The notes under the pieces: model-generated
Seen by the model: only the letters and a program-made list of their open reading frames with translations
Told to the model about the DNA's origin: nothing
Databases searched by the model: none
Shown: positions 24,895 to 33,618 of the stretch, one piece after another
Layout of the letters: the number at the start of each line of letters is the position of its first letter
How positions within the stretch are numbered: the stretch's first letter is position 1
Translations under genes and position numbers: made by a program
NCBI GenBank assembly: GCA_934271235.1
Contig: CAKQQT010000012.1
Span: 17,416-81,415, forward strand
Source of the DNA: an uncultured Clostridia bacterium
Lineage (GTDB): Bacteria > Bacillota > Clostridia > Peptostreptococcales > Anaerovoracaceae
Direction of reading: 5' to 3'
DNA length: 64,000 bases

Positions 24895-26670
24895 ATGTAT
24901 TATGCAAGCGGCAATTATGAAGCATTCGCGCGCCCGCGCAAACCGGAGGGCGTAGATCGGAAATCGGCGTATATCATCGGAAGCGGCTTGGCGGCGCTTT
25001 CGGCAGCGTGCTTTTTGGTCAGAGACGGGCAGATGAAAGGGGAGCATGTGCACATTCTGGAGAAAGATCCGATCCCGGGCGGAGCCTGTGACGGCTATAA
25101 ATATGAAAATGTCGGCTATGTGATGCGGGGCGGCCGGGAAATGGACAATCACTTCGAGTGCATGTGGGATCTGTTCCGCTCGATCCCGTCCATTGAGACC
25201 GAGGGCGTTTCGGTGTTGGATGAATATTACTGGCTGAACAAGGAGGACCCGAACTTTTCGCTGTGCAGGGCGACGGTCAACCGCGGAGAAGACGCGCACA
25301 CGGACGGCAAGTTCGCGATCTCCGATAAGGGAGCGATGGAGATCATGAAACTGTTCTTCACACCGGACGAAGAACTGGAAGATAAGCGCATCACCGATGT
25401 TTTCGATGAGGAGGTGCTGAACTCCAACTTCTGGCTGTACTGGCGGACGATGTTCGCATTCGAAAACTGGCACAGCGCGCTGGAGATGAAGATCTACATC
25501 AAGCGTTATATCCACCATATCGGCGGACTGCCGGATTTCACGGCGCTGCGTTTCACAAAGTACAACCAGTATGAGTCGATGATCCTGCCGATGGTAAAGT
25601 ATCTCAAGAGCTTCGGCGTGCAGTTCCACTACGGCGTCAAGGTGATCAATGTGGAATTTGAATGCAGCGAGGAGAAGAAACAGGCCGTACGCATCGACGT
25701 GGAGATGGACGGCAGGAACGATCACATCGATCTGACGGAAAACGATCTGGTCTTCATCACCAACGGCGGCTGCGTGGAAAACTCGGCGATCGGCAGCCAG
25801 AACGAACCGGCGGCTTTCAACAAGGAGATCAAAGAGGGAGGCGGCTGGGATATGTGGCGTAAGATCGCGGCGCAGGATCCGGCCTTCGGCCACCCGGACA
25901 AGTTCTGCTATGACCCGGAACAGTCCAACTGGATGAGTGCAACGGTCAATACCCTCGACCAGCGCATCGTACCGTATATCAAGAAAATCTGCAAGCGCGA
26001 TCCTTTCTCGGGAAAAGTCGTGACCGGCGGTATCGTGACCGTCAAGGATTCTTCCTGGCTGCTCAGCTGGACGATCAATCGTCAGCCGCAGTTCCGGGAC
26101 CAGCCGAAGGATCAGCTTCTGGTCTGGGTCTACGGTTTGTTCTCGGATCAGCCGGGCGATTTCGTCAAGAAACCGATGCGCGACTGCACCGGTAAGGAGA
26201 TCTGCATGGAATGGCTGTATCACTTAGGCGTACCGGAGAACGAGATCGAAGATATGGCAGAGCACAGTGCCAACACGGTACCTTGCATGATGCCGTATAT
26301 CACCGCATTCTTCATGCCGCGTGCGCACGGCGACCGGCCGGACGTTGTGCCGCAGGGCGCTGTCAACTTCGCATTCCTGGGACAGTTCGCAGAAACCGCA
26401 CGCGATACGATCTTTACGACCGAGTATTCGATCCGTACCGGTATGGAAGCCGTTTACACGCTGCTTGATGTGGACCGCGGCGTGCCGGAGGTCTGGGGCA
26501 GCACCTATGATGTCCGCGACTTGCTGAATGCAACGGTCAAACTGCGCGACGGCAAGAAGATCACCGATATGGATCTTGGTTTCAAGGAAAAGATCGCGCT
26601 GCATGAGGTCCTCAAAAAGATCAGCGGCACGGATCTAGAGAAGATTTTGAAAGAATATGAGGTGATCTAA
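24895..26670 (+). CDS. ohyA: Oleate hydratase
   Basis: A 591-residue FAD-dependent enzyme of the family once called myosin-cross-reactive antigen. It adds water across the cis-9 double bond of oleate or linoleate to give 10-hydroxy fatty acids. Visible motifs are the FAD-binding IIGSGLAALSAACFLVRDG (27-45), the regulatory/catalytic segment GGREMDNHFECMWD with the catalytic Glu, VFITNGGCVENSAIG, and the C-terminal FLGQFAETARDTIFTTEYS. Length is normal and no defects are seen. AAAGGGGAAAT precedes the ATG. In gut anaerobes this detoxifies unsaturated host or dietary fatty acids. Confidence 0.95.
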   Translation: MYYASGNYEAFARPRKPEGVDRKSAYIIGSGLAALSAACFLVRDGQMKGEHVHILEKDPIPGGACDGYKYENVGYVMRGGREMDNHFECMWDLFRSIPSIETEGVSVLDEYYWLNKEDPNFSLCRATVNRGEDAHTDGKFAISDKGAMEIMKLFFTPDEELEDKRITDVFDEEVLNSNFWLYWRTMFAFENWHSALEMKIYIKRYIHHIGGLPDFTALRFTKYNQYESMILPMVKYLKSFGVQFHYGVKVINVEFECSEEKKQAVRIDVEMDGRNDHIDLTENDLVFITNGGCVENSAIGSQNEPAAFNKEIKEGGGWDMWRKIAAQDPAFGHPDKFCYDPEQSNWMSATVNTLDQRIVPYIKKICKRDPFSGKVVTGGIVTVKDSSWLLSWTINRQPQFRDQPKDQLLVWVYGLFSDQPGDFVKKPMRDCTGKEICMEWLYHLGVPENEIEDMAEHSANTVPCMMPYITAFFMPRAHGDRPDVVPQGAVNFAFLGQFAETARDTIFTTEYSIRTGMEAVYTLLDVDRGVPEVWGSTYDVRDLLNATVKLRDGKKITDMDLGFKEKIALHEVLKKISGTDLEKILKEYEVI

Positions 26671-26725
26671 GGGACAGAGCAGCAACAGGATCAAAAAGAA
26701 AAACATTACAGATCATTTCCAAAAC

Positions 26726-26766
26726 ACCCTCCCGGCGCATGATAAGGACGCCGGGAGGGTGTTGTT
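26726..26766 (+). terminator. Terminator after oleate hydratase
   Basis: A 13-base stem CACCCTCCCGGCG/CGCCGGGAGGGTG with an ATGATAAGGA loop, followed by TTGTTT. Confidence 0.8.
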
Positions 26767-26818
26767 TACGCGCTGCGATTTGGGCGCGCTTCGAGGATCG
26801 AAAACGGATTTTGGATGC

Positions 26819-27132
26819 CAGATCATTTTCCGGATGAATAATGTACTGCTTTTCGGCGGCTTTTCGAAAATTTGCACGCGGCAGGAAAATTAAAATAATA
26901 AAAGTTTACAAATAAAGAAATGATTTCCTACCAATGAGGCGAGCCTATTGTCGAATCTTGTTGAAAAAGCTCGATCCATGTCACCGCGAACATGCAGCGG
27001 AAGCTTCTCAGCCTGTCTTTCTTTGAAAAAATGTAAAAAAGTACGAAAATGTGTCGGAGCAAGCGAAAATCCCGTGCAGATTTTACAAAAAGGGCATATA
27101 AGCAGTACAATATGCATACTTAGAAAATTCTG
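26819..27132. repeat. MITE-like element, family A, copy 1
   Basis: A 314-base non-coding segment related to 51874-52209. Its left end (CAGA...CCGGATGAATAATGTACTGC) and right end (GCAGTACAATATGCATACTT...ATTCTG) match those of the other copy. The terminal inverted repeats are more eroded here: only TGTACTGCTT is perfect. Internal matches include GTGCAGATTTT and a TTGAAAAAATGTAAAAAA-type stretch. No gene of its own is credible. It lies between ohyA and the MGMT-like gene. Confidence 0.65.
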
Positions 27133-27306
27133 GAAGCGCGCAGCTAGTCAGAAATCGGAGTCAAAAATTAAGAAGCGTGCGGCGCTTCGGGGAAGCACTC
27201 AGGGATCCGAGGGTCGGAACGAGGTTGACAAGCAGACGTTTTGCGCATATGATTTTGATAGCATGTGTTTTAGCAGAAACAGCAGCGAAGGGGAGGATAC
27301 GGAAAC

Positions 27307-27615
27307 ATGAAACGGACCTTAGATGAGGATCTGATCTATGAGATCCTGGCGGTCGTCGAAGAAATCCCGGAAGGGCGCGTGGCGTCCTATGGCCAGATCG
27401 CGCGGCTGATCGGCCGTGATAAAAACGCCAGGTTGGTCGGCAAGGTTTTGAGTATGGCGGAGTTTTATGGAGATTATCCCTGCCACCGGGTCGTGAATCA
27501 CGCCGGACGGACCGCGCCGGGCTGGCGGATGCAGCGAGCCTTGCTGGAAGAAGAGGGCGTGGGATTCCGCCCGAGCGGCTGTGTAGACATGAAGCGATAT
27601 CAATGGGAATGCTGA
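27307..27615 (+). CDS. MGMT/alkyltransferase-like DNA repair protein
   Basis: A 102-residue protein equal to the DNA-binding domain of O6-methylguanine-DNA methyltransferase. The helix-turn-helix with arginine finger is EGRVASYGQIARLIG. The active-site loop reads PCHRVVN, so the acceptor Cys is present. That separates it from alkyltransferase-like proteins with Trp or Ala at this place. It lacks the N-terminal domain of Ada/Ogt. It could repair or flag O6-alkylguanine; the short form's activity varies. GGAGG lies upstream, and the gene is 12 bases from the kinase gene, suggesting co-transcription. Confidence 0.85.
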   Translation: MKRTLDEDLIYEILAVVEEIPEGRVASYGQIARLIGRDKNARLVGKVLSMAEFYGDYPCHRVVNHAGRTAPGWRMQRALLEEEGVGFRPSGCVDMKRYQWEC

Positions 27616-27627
27616 GGTGGACAAATT

Positions 27628-28632
27628 ATGATACGAATGGAAATCGCATTGTTTTTAGTGCTGGTCTTTATTGCCTGCATGTATTTTTCGGCGAAACGCA
27701 GGTCCGGTATGCTGCACCGGACGTTCAGCGCGCTGCTGCTTGTGGTCCCGGTGCATCTGATCTTTGACGCTGTGACGATCTATACCGTCAACCGTTTGGA
27801 TACCGTGCCGCAAACGGTGAACGACATCCTGCACCGCTGCTTTATCGGCACGATGGTCGTGGTCATGTATCTGTTTTATCAGTACATCGCAGTCCTCGTG
27901 GAGGATGAAACCGGAAAACCCCGCAGGCTGGATTTCGCAGCAAGACTGTACCTTGCAGCGGCGGTTATCGCGGCACTGCTTCTGCCGATCGATTACACGA
28001 TCACGCCGGCCGGCAACTATTCGAGCGGCTATGCGGCAGACATCTGTTATGTGAGCGTGGCGGCCTATCTCCTGCTTTGCGTCGGCATGATGGCCGGAAA
28101 CTGGAAACAGCTGCATCTTAAAAAACGTCTGGCGATTGGCGCGGCGCTGCTGATCGAGCTGACCGTTTGCCTGCTGCAGGGACTGCATCCGACCTGGCTG
28201 ATCAGCGGCATGGGACTGACGCTGATGACGCTGGCCTTTTATCTGACATTGGAAAACCCGGATATCCTCCGTGCGCAGCTGAATGAACAGCAGATGTCGA
28301 TGCGTTATCTCAAAAGTCAGATCAACCCGCATTTCCTGTATAATACACTGGACGCGATCCGCATTCAGGCACAGCTCAACGACGACAAAAAGGTCGCGGA
28401 CCTGCTCATGCAGCTAGTCGATTTTTTCCGCCGCAGCGTCAAAGTCGATCAGCCGATGGTCGCGTTGGAAGATGAACTGGAGCTTTTGGACGCCTATATG
28501 AGCCTGATGTGTTACCGCTATCCGCAGATCCGATATGTCTGCGGACGAAAATACGGACTTTCTTATACCGAAAATGAAAACGGCGGCGTGACAGCCCATC
28601 TGCTGCTGCCGGCAAAGGAGGAAGAAGTTTGA
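27628..28632 (+). pseudogene. Sensor histidine kinase lacking its ATPase core (in-frame deletion)
   Basis: The N-terminal 210 residues hold about six membrane helices. Then comes the phospho-acceptor segment QINPHFLYNTLDAIRI with His235, as in the His_kinase (LytS/YesM-like) family, and the helix DELELLDAYMSLMCYRYPQIRYV. At this point the family continues with the N box (LxPLVENAIxHG) and the glycine-rich ATP lid. Here it jumps directly to YGLSYTENENGGVTAHLLLPA, the family's last strand. The ATPase core, about 90 residues, is missing while frame and both ends are intact. The kinase should be unable to phosphorylate itself. Confidence 0.78.
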
Positions 28633-28728
28633 AACAAATAAGTAGAGGACAGCCAAGAAACAAAGGGCATAGCAAATAAACCACCGAAATTGCCGGTTTT
28701 GAAAATTGAATATTAACACAACACCGAA

Positions 28729-29727
28729 TCAGGGAGCAGGAACAATATCATCTTTGATAATGTAGCCTCGTCGTTTCAATAGATTCCGTGCCTGTGAAGT
28801 AGTCAATACTTTTGCTTCATTCACAGGACGTGATTCAAGAAAGCCTTCAGAAGTATATGGCTTTAAATCTGTGAGTTGGATTTGATTAAAGCATTTGCAA
28901 CTTGCACCAAAACTGGTTTAAAATAAGAAACGGCACGGGAAATCCCAGTGGATTTGATTTTGTGATTGCTTTGATCATTACGAGGACAACATCCAGCCCA
29001 TGAAACGAGGTTTTTCGCTGTGGGGAAGACAGACATATCACCTCCGATTTCAGATAGCACCTGAATGGCAGTCAATGGGTTCTTATCGAATCCCGGTATG
29101 GTCCTGTATTTCCTCAATGGGGGTTTTACACCTGCCATCCACAAAAGGAGCTACATCAAAAGTTTCCCCAGGGTGTTGTAAAATCTGTTCTGTAATAGAA
29201 CGAGAAGATTTCCCAAATATATCGGAAAAAACATCATCTAACTTTAAGTTTGATACAGTAAGACAATTATGAGCACGATTTTTCTCGCCGGTGATCATAC
29301 AGGTGAGCTTAAAACGGTATCTTACCAAATCTCTTAATTCACGGATATCAGCAGGTGGGATAAAGGATGGTTTTACCATGCCGCACATATATAAATCACA
29401 AATCCACCTGGCATCCTTACGATCTGTTTTGTTGCCCTTTTGAGGCTTGGTATATTTGGGATGGGAAAGAGTAACCCGGATGTTATTCTTCTCTAGGACA
29501 TTAAAAACAGGGAGCCAGTACTTACCGGCAGATTCCATGCAGACATCCGTACAGTTGTATTTGGAAAGCCAGCCACACAACTCTTGCAAACCTTTGGAAA
29601 AGGAAGAAAAGCGAGCTTCTTTGTACTCCGTACGCTTAAGGGAATCCGTGATGCCGATACAGGCATAGATCCAGGTTTTGTGGACATCAAGACCGCAACA
29701 GTTATTTTTAAGAATTTTAAACGACAA
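28729..29727 (-). pseudogene. IS110 family transposase, with two internal deletions
   Basis: From 29727 leftward, the DEDD/RuvC-like domain is well preserved: CCGLDVHKTWIYACI, CMESAGKYWLPV, and KTDRKDARWICDLY supply the acidic residues. After GRCKTPIEEIQ the frame is lost. The Transposase_20 domain resumes as IPGFDKNPLTAIQVLSEIGG and SVFPTAKNLVSWAGCCP in another frame (from about 29105). After ALIKSN a second break occurs, and the tail KPYTSEGFLESRPVNEAKV runs in a third frame to TGA at 28729-28731. About 60 residues are missing at the first junction and about 40 at the second, judged from family length. It cannot make active transposase. Confidence 0.82.
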
Positions 29728-29945
29728 AAAAATACCTCCTGATAATTGTAATTTTAAAACTGACAGTGACTGGTCATCCGGCTAAATCGAGTCGACTTTG
29801 GAAGAGATAAGTTTACGGGCTACGATATGCGCCAATCCTTGATGCCTTAACGGATGACCGACAACATATAAGCATGCGAGGTCGCCGCTATACAGCCCCG
29901 CCACGCACCTCCACGTGTTCTGTAGTGTGTCAGTCTTATAACATA
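29728..29945 (-). ncRNA. Candidate IS110 bridge-RNA region
   Basis: A non-coding stretch upstream of the transposase start. CGGATGACC (29851-29859) and GGTCATCCG (29772-29780) are perfect nine-base inverted repeats enclosing 70 bases, consistent with a large stem-loop. IS110 elements express a structured bridge RNA from this side of the transposase gene. The RNA boundaries and guide loops cannot be fixed by eye. Confidence 0.45.
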
Positions 29946-30039
29946 ATAATATCAGAAGGAAGCTAGATTAGAAAAGCGAAAGTAAGCCAAGATGTTTCAT
30001 GACGCATTGGTGCCTTTCGCAGAAAGGCGGATTATAAGC

Positions 30040-30432
30040 ATGAAAAAACTGCGTGTACTGTTAGTCGATGATGAGATCATGATCCGTGAGGGGTTCAAAC
30101 GACTTTTTGATTGGGAAGCGCACGACTGCGAAGTCGTGGGTGAAGCAGCAGACGGCATGGAGGCGCAGAGCCGGATCGATGAATTCCACCTCAATCCGCA
30201 GTACATCAGTCAGCTGTTTAAGAATGAGATCGGCGTGAATTTTCTCACCTACCTGACCAATATCCGTATGGAAAAAGCAAAAAAACTGCTGCTGGCCACA
30301 GCGCTTCCGATCACGGAGATCGCGGAGCAGGCCGGCTACGGAGATTACCGCGTTTTTACGAAAGTTTTCAAAAAAGCGGAGGGCGTGACGCCGTCCCAGT
30401 ATCGCAAGGCTTTCCTGGAAGAAGGGATTTGA
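30040..30432 (+). pseudogene. Response regulator reduced to receiver start plus AraC output domain
   Basis: The start MKKLRVLLVDDEIMIREGFKR and DWEAHDCEVVGEAADG is the first 45 residues of a YesN-type receiver domain with the acidic pocket DD. The frame then passes from EAQSRIDE straight to FHLNPQYISQLFKNEIG, inside the C-terminal AraC-type DNA-binding domain, which is complete to the end (GYGDYRVFTKVFKKAEG). The phosphorylated Asp and about 350 residues of a typical YesN-like protein are missing, in frame. The 130-residue product might still bind DNA but cannot be phosphorylated. AAAGGCGG lies upstream of ATG 30040. Confidence 0.78.
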
Positions 30433-30611
30433 CACACCGAAACTATAAATCCGACACATTCCCCTGCAAAACGGGTCTATCGGAGAACACCTCGATCCGA
30501 TAGAATAAAGAGGAAGATGCGGGACACCGCATCCGCAAAAGGGAAAAGGGGAAAACAAAAGGGGTATTTTCACGAATACAAAAAAAGATATGCAAAGGAG
30601 AGACGAAAGAC

Positions 30612-30908
30612 ATGAAAGAATTTGCAGCCGCCGCTTTGCCTTGGGTGCTGGCGGGCATTGCAGTCGTGATCATCTGCGCAAGCTTTTCCAAGACAAAACG
30701 CACGAAGGATCAGGAAGAATGGGAAAAGGAAAGAAAAAAGGAACGGAAATTGGAAACGCGTATGGCAGTGGGAATGCTGCTGGGACTTTTGGTCGGCGCA
30801 GGCGTTTCGGCAATGAATTTATTTGATAACACAGGAACCGCTTATGCGCTGGGGTCGCTTTGGGGAATGGCGATCGCGGCTGCGACCGGAGATACGGAGA
30901 AAAAATAA
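30612..30908 (+). CDS. Small membrane protein of unknown function
   Basis: A 98-residue protein not recognised as a named family. One membrane helix (about 7-24) is followed by a charged stretch, KTKRTKDQEEWEKERKKERK, then a second helix pair (about 50-90, MAVGMLLGLLVGAGVSAM and ALGSLWGMAIAAA). AAGGAGAGACG precedes the ATG. It ends 12 bases before the DUF2812 gene and is probably co-transcribed with it. Confidence 0.65.
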   Translation: MKEFAAAALPWVLAGIAVVIICASFSKTKRTKDQEEWEKERKKERKLETRMAVGMLLGLLVGAGVSAMNLFDNTGTAYALGSLWGMAIAAATGDTEKK

Positions 30909-30920
30909 AGAGGTGAAAAA

Positions 30921-31436
30921 ATGAACGAGAAAAAAGTAGTACAGAAACTGTTCTTTGTATGGGACTTTGAAAAGGAAGAAAAGTGGCTCAATGAGATGGC
31001 TGATGACGGCTGGATGCTGGAGTCGGTCGGCTTCTGCCGCTATACGTTCGTGCCTTGTGAACCGGGCACCTATACGCTCCGGCTGGAAATGCACGACAAA
31101 GACATGAAGTACATTGACGGACTGGAAGATACCGGAGCGGAATTTGTCGGCAACGTCATGTCCTGGCTTTACTTCCGCAAGAAAAAAGAACTCGGCGACT
31201 TTGATCTTTTCTCGGACTGCAAGGAACGGATCGCGCATCTGGACCGTATCAGCAAAATGCTGCTCTGCCTCGGCGCAGCCAACTTATGCATCGGCTTGGG
31301 CTTTTTCAACTTGGATTCTACGCTGTTCGTCAACTTCAATATCATTCTCGCAGCAGTGGTGATGTACGGCTATGCGCGCATCCAGGGGAAAAAAGAGTAT
31401 TTGCAGGACGCCTGCCAAAAAAACGAAAAGAATTGA
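30921..31436 (+). CDS. DUF2812 domain-containing membrane protein
   Basis: A 171-residue protein with the DUF2812 start pattern: KLFFVWDFEKEEKWLNEMADDGWMLESV, then FCRYTFVPCEPGTYTLRLE. Two membrane helices fill the C-terminal third (about 112-128 and 132-150). In Bacillota this family usually accompanies a PadR-type repressor; none is seen here. The function is unknown. AGAGGTGAAAAA precedes the start. Confidence 0.78.
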   Translation: MNEKKVVQKLFFVWDFEKEEKWLNEMADDGWMLESVGFCRYTFVPCEPGTYTLRLEMHDKDMKYIDGLEDTGAEFVGNVMSWLYFRKKKELGDFDLFSDCKERIAHLDRISKMLLCLGAANLCIGLGFFNLDSTLFVNFNIILAAVVMYGYARIQGKKEYLQDACQKNEKN

Positions 31437-31454
31437 AAGAAAAACGAAAAACGA

Positions 31455-31483
31455 TTGACTTGATGATATCAAAATGATATCAT
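31455..31483 (+). promoter_or_regulatory. SPFH gene promoter with twin TGATATCA boxes
   Basis: TTGACT (31455-31460), a 17-base spacer and TATCAT (31478-31483). Two perfect palindromes TGATATCA at 31464-31471 and 31475-31482 fill the spacer and overlap the -10 box. A dimeric repressor is expected; it could be the ribbon-helix-helix protein at 32574. Confidence 0.6.
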
Positions 31484-31545
31484 TATGATGTAAAAGGGGA
31501 ATGAAAATAGAAAGAACATCAAAAGTCAAACGGAGGGTATCAAAA

Positions 31546-32562
31546 ATGGAAGAGAAGATTTTACACGGAAAGAAAAAAGGTATGCTCGTATTGATCCTGA
31601 CACTTGTCCTGTACGCCGCGGCTGTTGCCGGTCTGGTCCTGGGGATCCTGAACGAAGCGCTCGCACTGCTCGTCGTCTGCATTGTATGGCTGGCGATCGG
31701 CTGGTTCCCGCTGCTGGGGCTGAAAGTCCTGAAACCGCAGGAAGCGCTTGTGCTGACGCTGTTCGGCAAATATTACGGGACGTTAAGAGAGGACGGATTT
31801 TACTTTGTCAATCCGTTCTGCGTTGGCGTCAACCCGGCTGCGCAGACCAAGCTCAACCAATCCGGTGACGTAGACAGCGGCAAGAAAGCGGCGCTGAGCC
31901 TTGCGCTTGGCGGCGGCGACGCAGCTGTGCAGACTCCGGAGGCGAGCGGAAAGAAGATCTCCATGAAGATCATGACGCTGAACAACAACAAACAGAAGAT
32001 CAATGACTGTCTGGGCAATCCGGTGGAGATCGGCATTGCGGTCATGTGGCGTGTCACAGACACAGCCAAAGCGGTATTCAACGTCGATAACTATAAAGAG
32101 TATTTGAGCCTGCAGTGTGATTCCGCGCTGCGCAACATCGTGCGGATCTATCCTTATGACGTAGCGCCGGGCATCGATACGACCGGAGACGGCATCGCGG
32201 ATGAGGGCAGTCTCAGAGGCTCCTCGGAAGTCGTGGCGCAGCGTATCAAGGACGAGATCCAGTCCAAAGTCAATGAAGCCGGATTGGAGATCCTCGAAGC
32301 GCGGATCACGTATCTTGCTTACGCACCGGAGATCGCGGCCGTTATGCTGCAGAGACAACAGGCGAGCGCGGTTGTGGACGCCAGAGCGATGATCGTAGAC
32401 GGCGCGGTCGGCATGGTCAAAATGGCACTCGAAAAACTGAGCGAAGACGGCATTGTCGATCTCGACGAAGAGCGCAAGGCGGCGATGGTTTCCAATCTGT
32501 TGGTCGTACTGTGCGGCAATCATGACGCGCAGCCGGTCGTCAATTCCGGATCGCTGTATTAG
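31546..32562 (+). CDS. SPFH/band 7 domain membrane protein
   Basis: A 338-residue protein with two N-terminal membrane helices (about 12-31 and 35-55) and an SPFH/prohibitin domain (about 60-275). Recognisable parts are [30 protein letters not shown], given here only as family evidence from its two halves [17 protein letters not shown] and GFYFVNPF, the CVGVNP segment and [21 protein letters not shown] at the end of the coiled region. Such proteins scaffold membrane microdomains. ATG at 31546 follows CGGAGGG. The gene is followed after 11 bases by a ribbon-helix-helix gene, an association often seen in Clostridia. Confidence 0.85.
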   Translation: MEEKILHGKKKGMLVLILTLVLYAAAVAGLVLGILNEALALLVVCIVWLAIGWFPLLGLKVLKPQEALVLTLFGKYYGTLREDGFYFVNPFCVGVNPAAQTKLNQSGDVDSGKKAALSLALGGGDAAVQTPEASGKKISMKIMTLNNNKQKINDCLGNPVEIGIAVMWRVTDTAKAVFNVDNYKEYLSLQCDSALRNIVRIYPYDVAPGIDTTGDGIADEGSLRGSSEVVAQRIKDEIQSKVNEAGLEILEARITYLAYAPEIAAVMLQRQQASAVVDARAMIVDGAVGMVKMALEKLSEDGIVDLDEERKAAMVSNLLVVLCGNHDAQPVVNSGSLY

Positions 32563-32573
32563 GAGGCGAGCGC

Positions 32574-32768
32574 TTGGCAGAGAAAAAACAGGTACCGCTG
32601 CGGATCTCCGCGAAGTTGTTCGAGGAAATTTCCGCGTGGGCAGAGGATGATTTCCGCTCGGTTAACGGGCAGATCGAATATCTTCTGACGGAATGCGTCC
32701 GGCAGCGAAAAAAGAACGGAAAATATGTCGGAGAAGAGATCGACAAACCGCTGGAGATCGATATTTAA
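32574..32768 (+). CDS. Arc-type ribbon-helix-helix protein
   Basis: A 64-residue protein starting with TTG. It has the Arc/MetJ-like pattern: the strand QVPLRISAKLFEEI, then helices ISAWAEDDFRSVNGQIEYLLTE. GGAGG lies nine bases before the TTG. It is translationally close to the SPFH gene and may bind the twin TGATATCA boxes in that promoter, although no direct evidence exists. A DNA-binding antitoxin role is a less likely alternative because no toxin is adjacent. Confidence 0.75.
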   Translation: MAEKKQVPLRISAKLFEEISAWAEDDFRSVNGQIEYLLTECVRQRKKNGKYVGEEIDKPLEIDI

Positions 32769-32801
32769 AAATATGGAAAGAAGGACAAAAATGTCGTAAC
32801 A

Positions 32802-32856
32802 AAAAGCAGCCCGCGGGGAAGAACGAAAAGGTTCTGCCTTGCGAGCTGCTTCTTTT
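32802..32856. terminator. Terminator between convergent genes
   Basis: AAAAGCAGC-CGC pairs with GCG-AGCTGCTTCTTTT around an inner GAAC/GTTC loop. It can act on both strands. Confidence 0.7.
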
Positions 32857-32894
32857 GGCTTTTATCGAAGAGCCGATCGGCGAGGTCGGCTTAC

Positions 32895-33482
32895 CTATGC
32901 TTCGGGAGCCTCCGGCTGCGCGTCTGCGGCTTCCTTTGCTTTCTGGATCTTTTTGAGCTGGCGCGTGAAGAAGATATCCGATACGAAGTCGGAAAGGCCG
33001 CTGACGAAAAGTCCGAGACCGAGCATGAAGAACAGCAGCTTCGCGGTGGAGAACGGGTTCATCATGACCAGAACGCCGAAAAGCGCGATGATAACGGAAA
33101 CGATCAGAACGCCTTTTGAGGTCGGATAACCGAATTTTCGGAAGTTGATGACATTCTGGATCCCTTCCAGACCTTTATAGGTGATCATGAAGCCGAGGAT
33201 GAACGGGATCGCGGCGATGATCATGGTCCCCTTGAAGCAGAGGAAAACGCCGAGGACGACAAGGCTGACGCCGATCGCGAAGCCGTTGGTATCGTTCAGG
33301 ATACGGCTTTCCACTTTTGTGATGCTGTAGCCGATCAGCTTGAGCACGCCGAGCGCGATCACGCACAGGGCGAGGATCGTACAGATCACGTTTTCGATTT
33401 TTTGCGGCCAGAGCATCAGAGCCAGTCCGAAGAGAATATAAATAAAGGAAGTAACGAATTTCATAATACCGGATTCTTTCAT
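32895..33482 (-). CDS. DUF308/HdeD-like membrane protein
   Basis: A 195-residue protein with six predicted membrane helices arranged in three pairs: SFIYILFGLALMLWP, VICTILALCVIALG, FAIGVSLVVLGVFLC, IIAAIPFILGFMITY, GVLIVSVIIALFGVL and LLFFMLGLGLFVSG. This resembles the DUF308/HdeD family. The C-terminal tail is Ala/Glu/Lys-rich. ATG at 33482 is chosen because AAGGAGACAAAGAA lies directly upstream on the minus strand; the frame stays open further only through repeat sequence. The biological role in Bacillota is unknown. Confidence 0.8.
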   Translation of the reverse strand: MKESGIMKFVTSFIYILFGLALMLWPQKIENVICTILALCVIALGVLKLIGYSITKVESRILNDTNGFAIGVSLVVLGVFLCFKGTMIIAAIPFILGFMITYKGLEGIQNVINFRKFGYPTSKGVLIVSVIIALFGVLVMMNPFSTAKLLFFMLGLGLFVSGLSDFVSDIFFTRQLKKIQKAKEAADAQPEAPEA

Positions 33483-33618
33483 TTCTTTGTCTCCTTTTTT
33501 GGTATGATTCACTGACACCATTATACTACACCTGCTCAAAAAAGCAATGCCTGACCGACAGGATTCCCTGCGCGTGCCAAAATTCCCCCCGAGGCACTGG
33601 CATCTTGTCACAAAATGT

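Larger units (their letters stand above)
28640..29990 (-). mobile_element. IS110-family insertion element, decayed
   Basis: Contains a broken IS110-type transposase on the minus strand and about 220 non-coding bases upstream of it, as expected for the end that carries the bridge RNA in this family. It separates the sensor kinase gene from its response regulator gene, so it inserted into a two-component operon. Exact ends are not defined because IS110 elements lack clear terminal inverted repeats; both boundaries are estimates. Confidence 0.65.

Noticed and set aside
24889..26223. Long minus-strand open frame opposite oleate hydratase, and similar long frames opposite ABC, rarA, M20 and ligase genes
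   Set aside because: High-GC codon positions create antisense frames. The plus-strand proteins are full-length recognised families.
26948..27310. A 120-codon frame between ohyA and the MGMT gene
   Set aside because: It lies mostly within a MITE-like element, is poor in codon usage, and has no recognisable domain.
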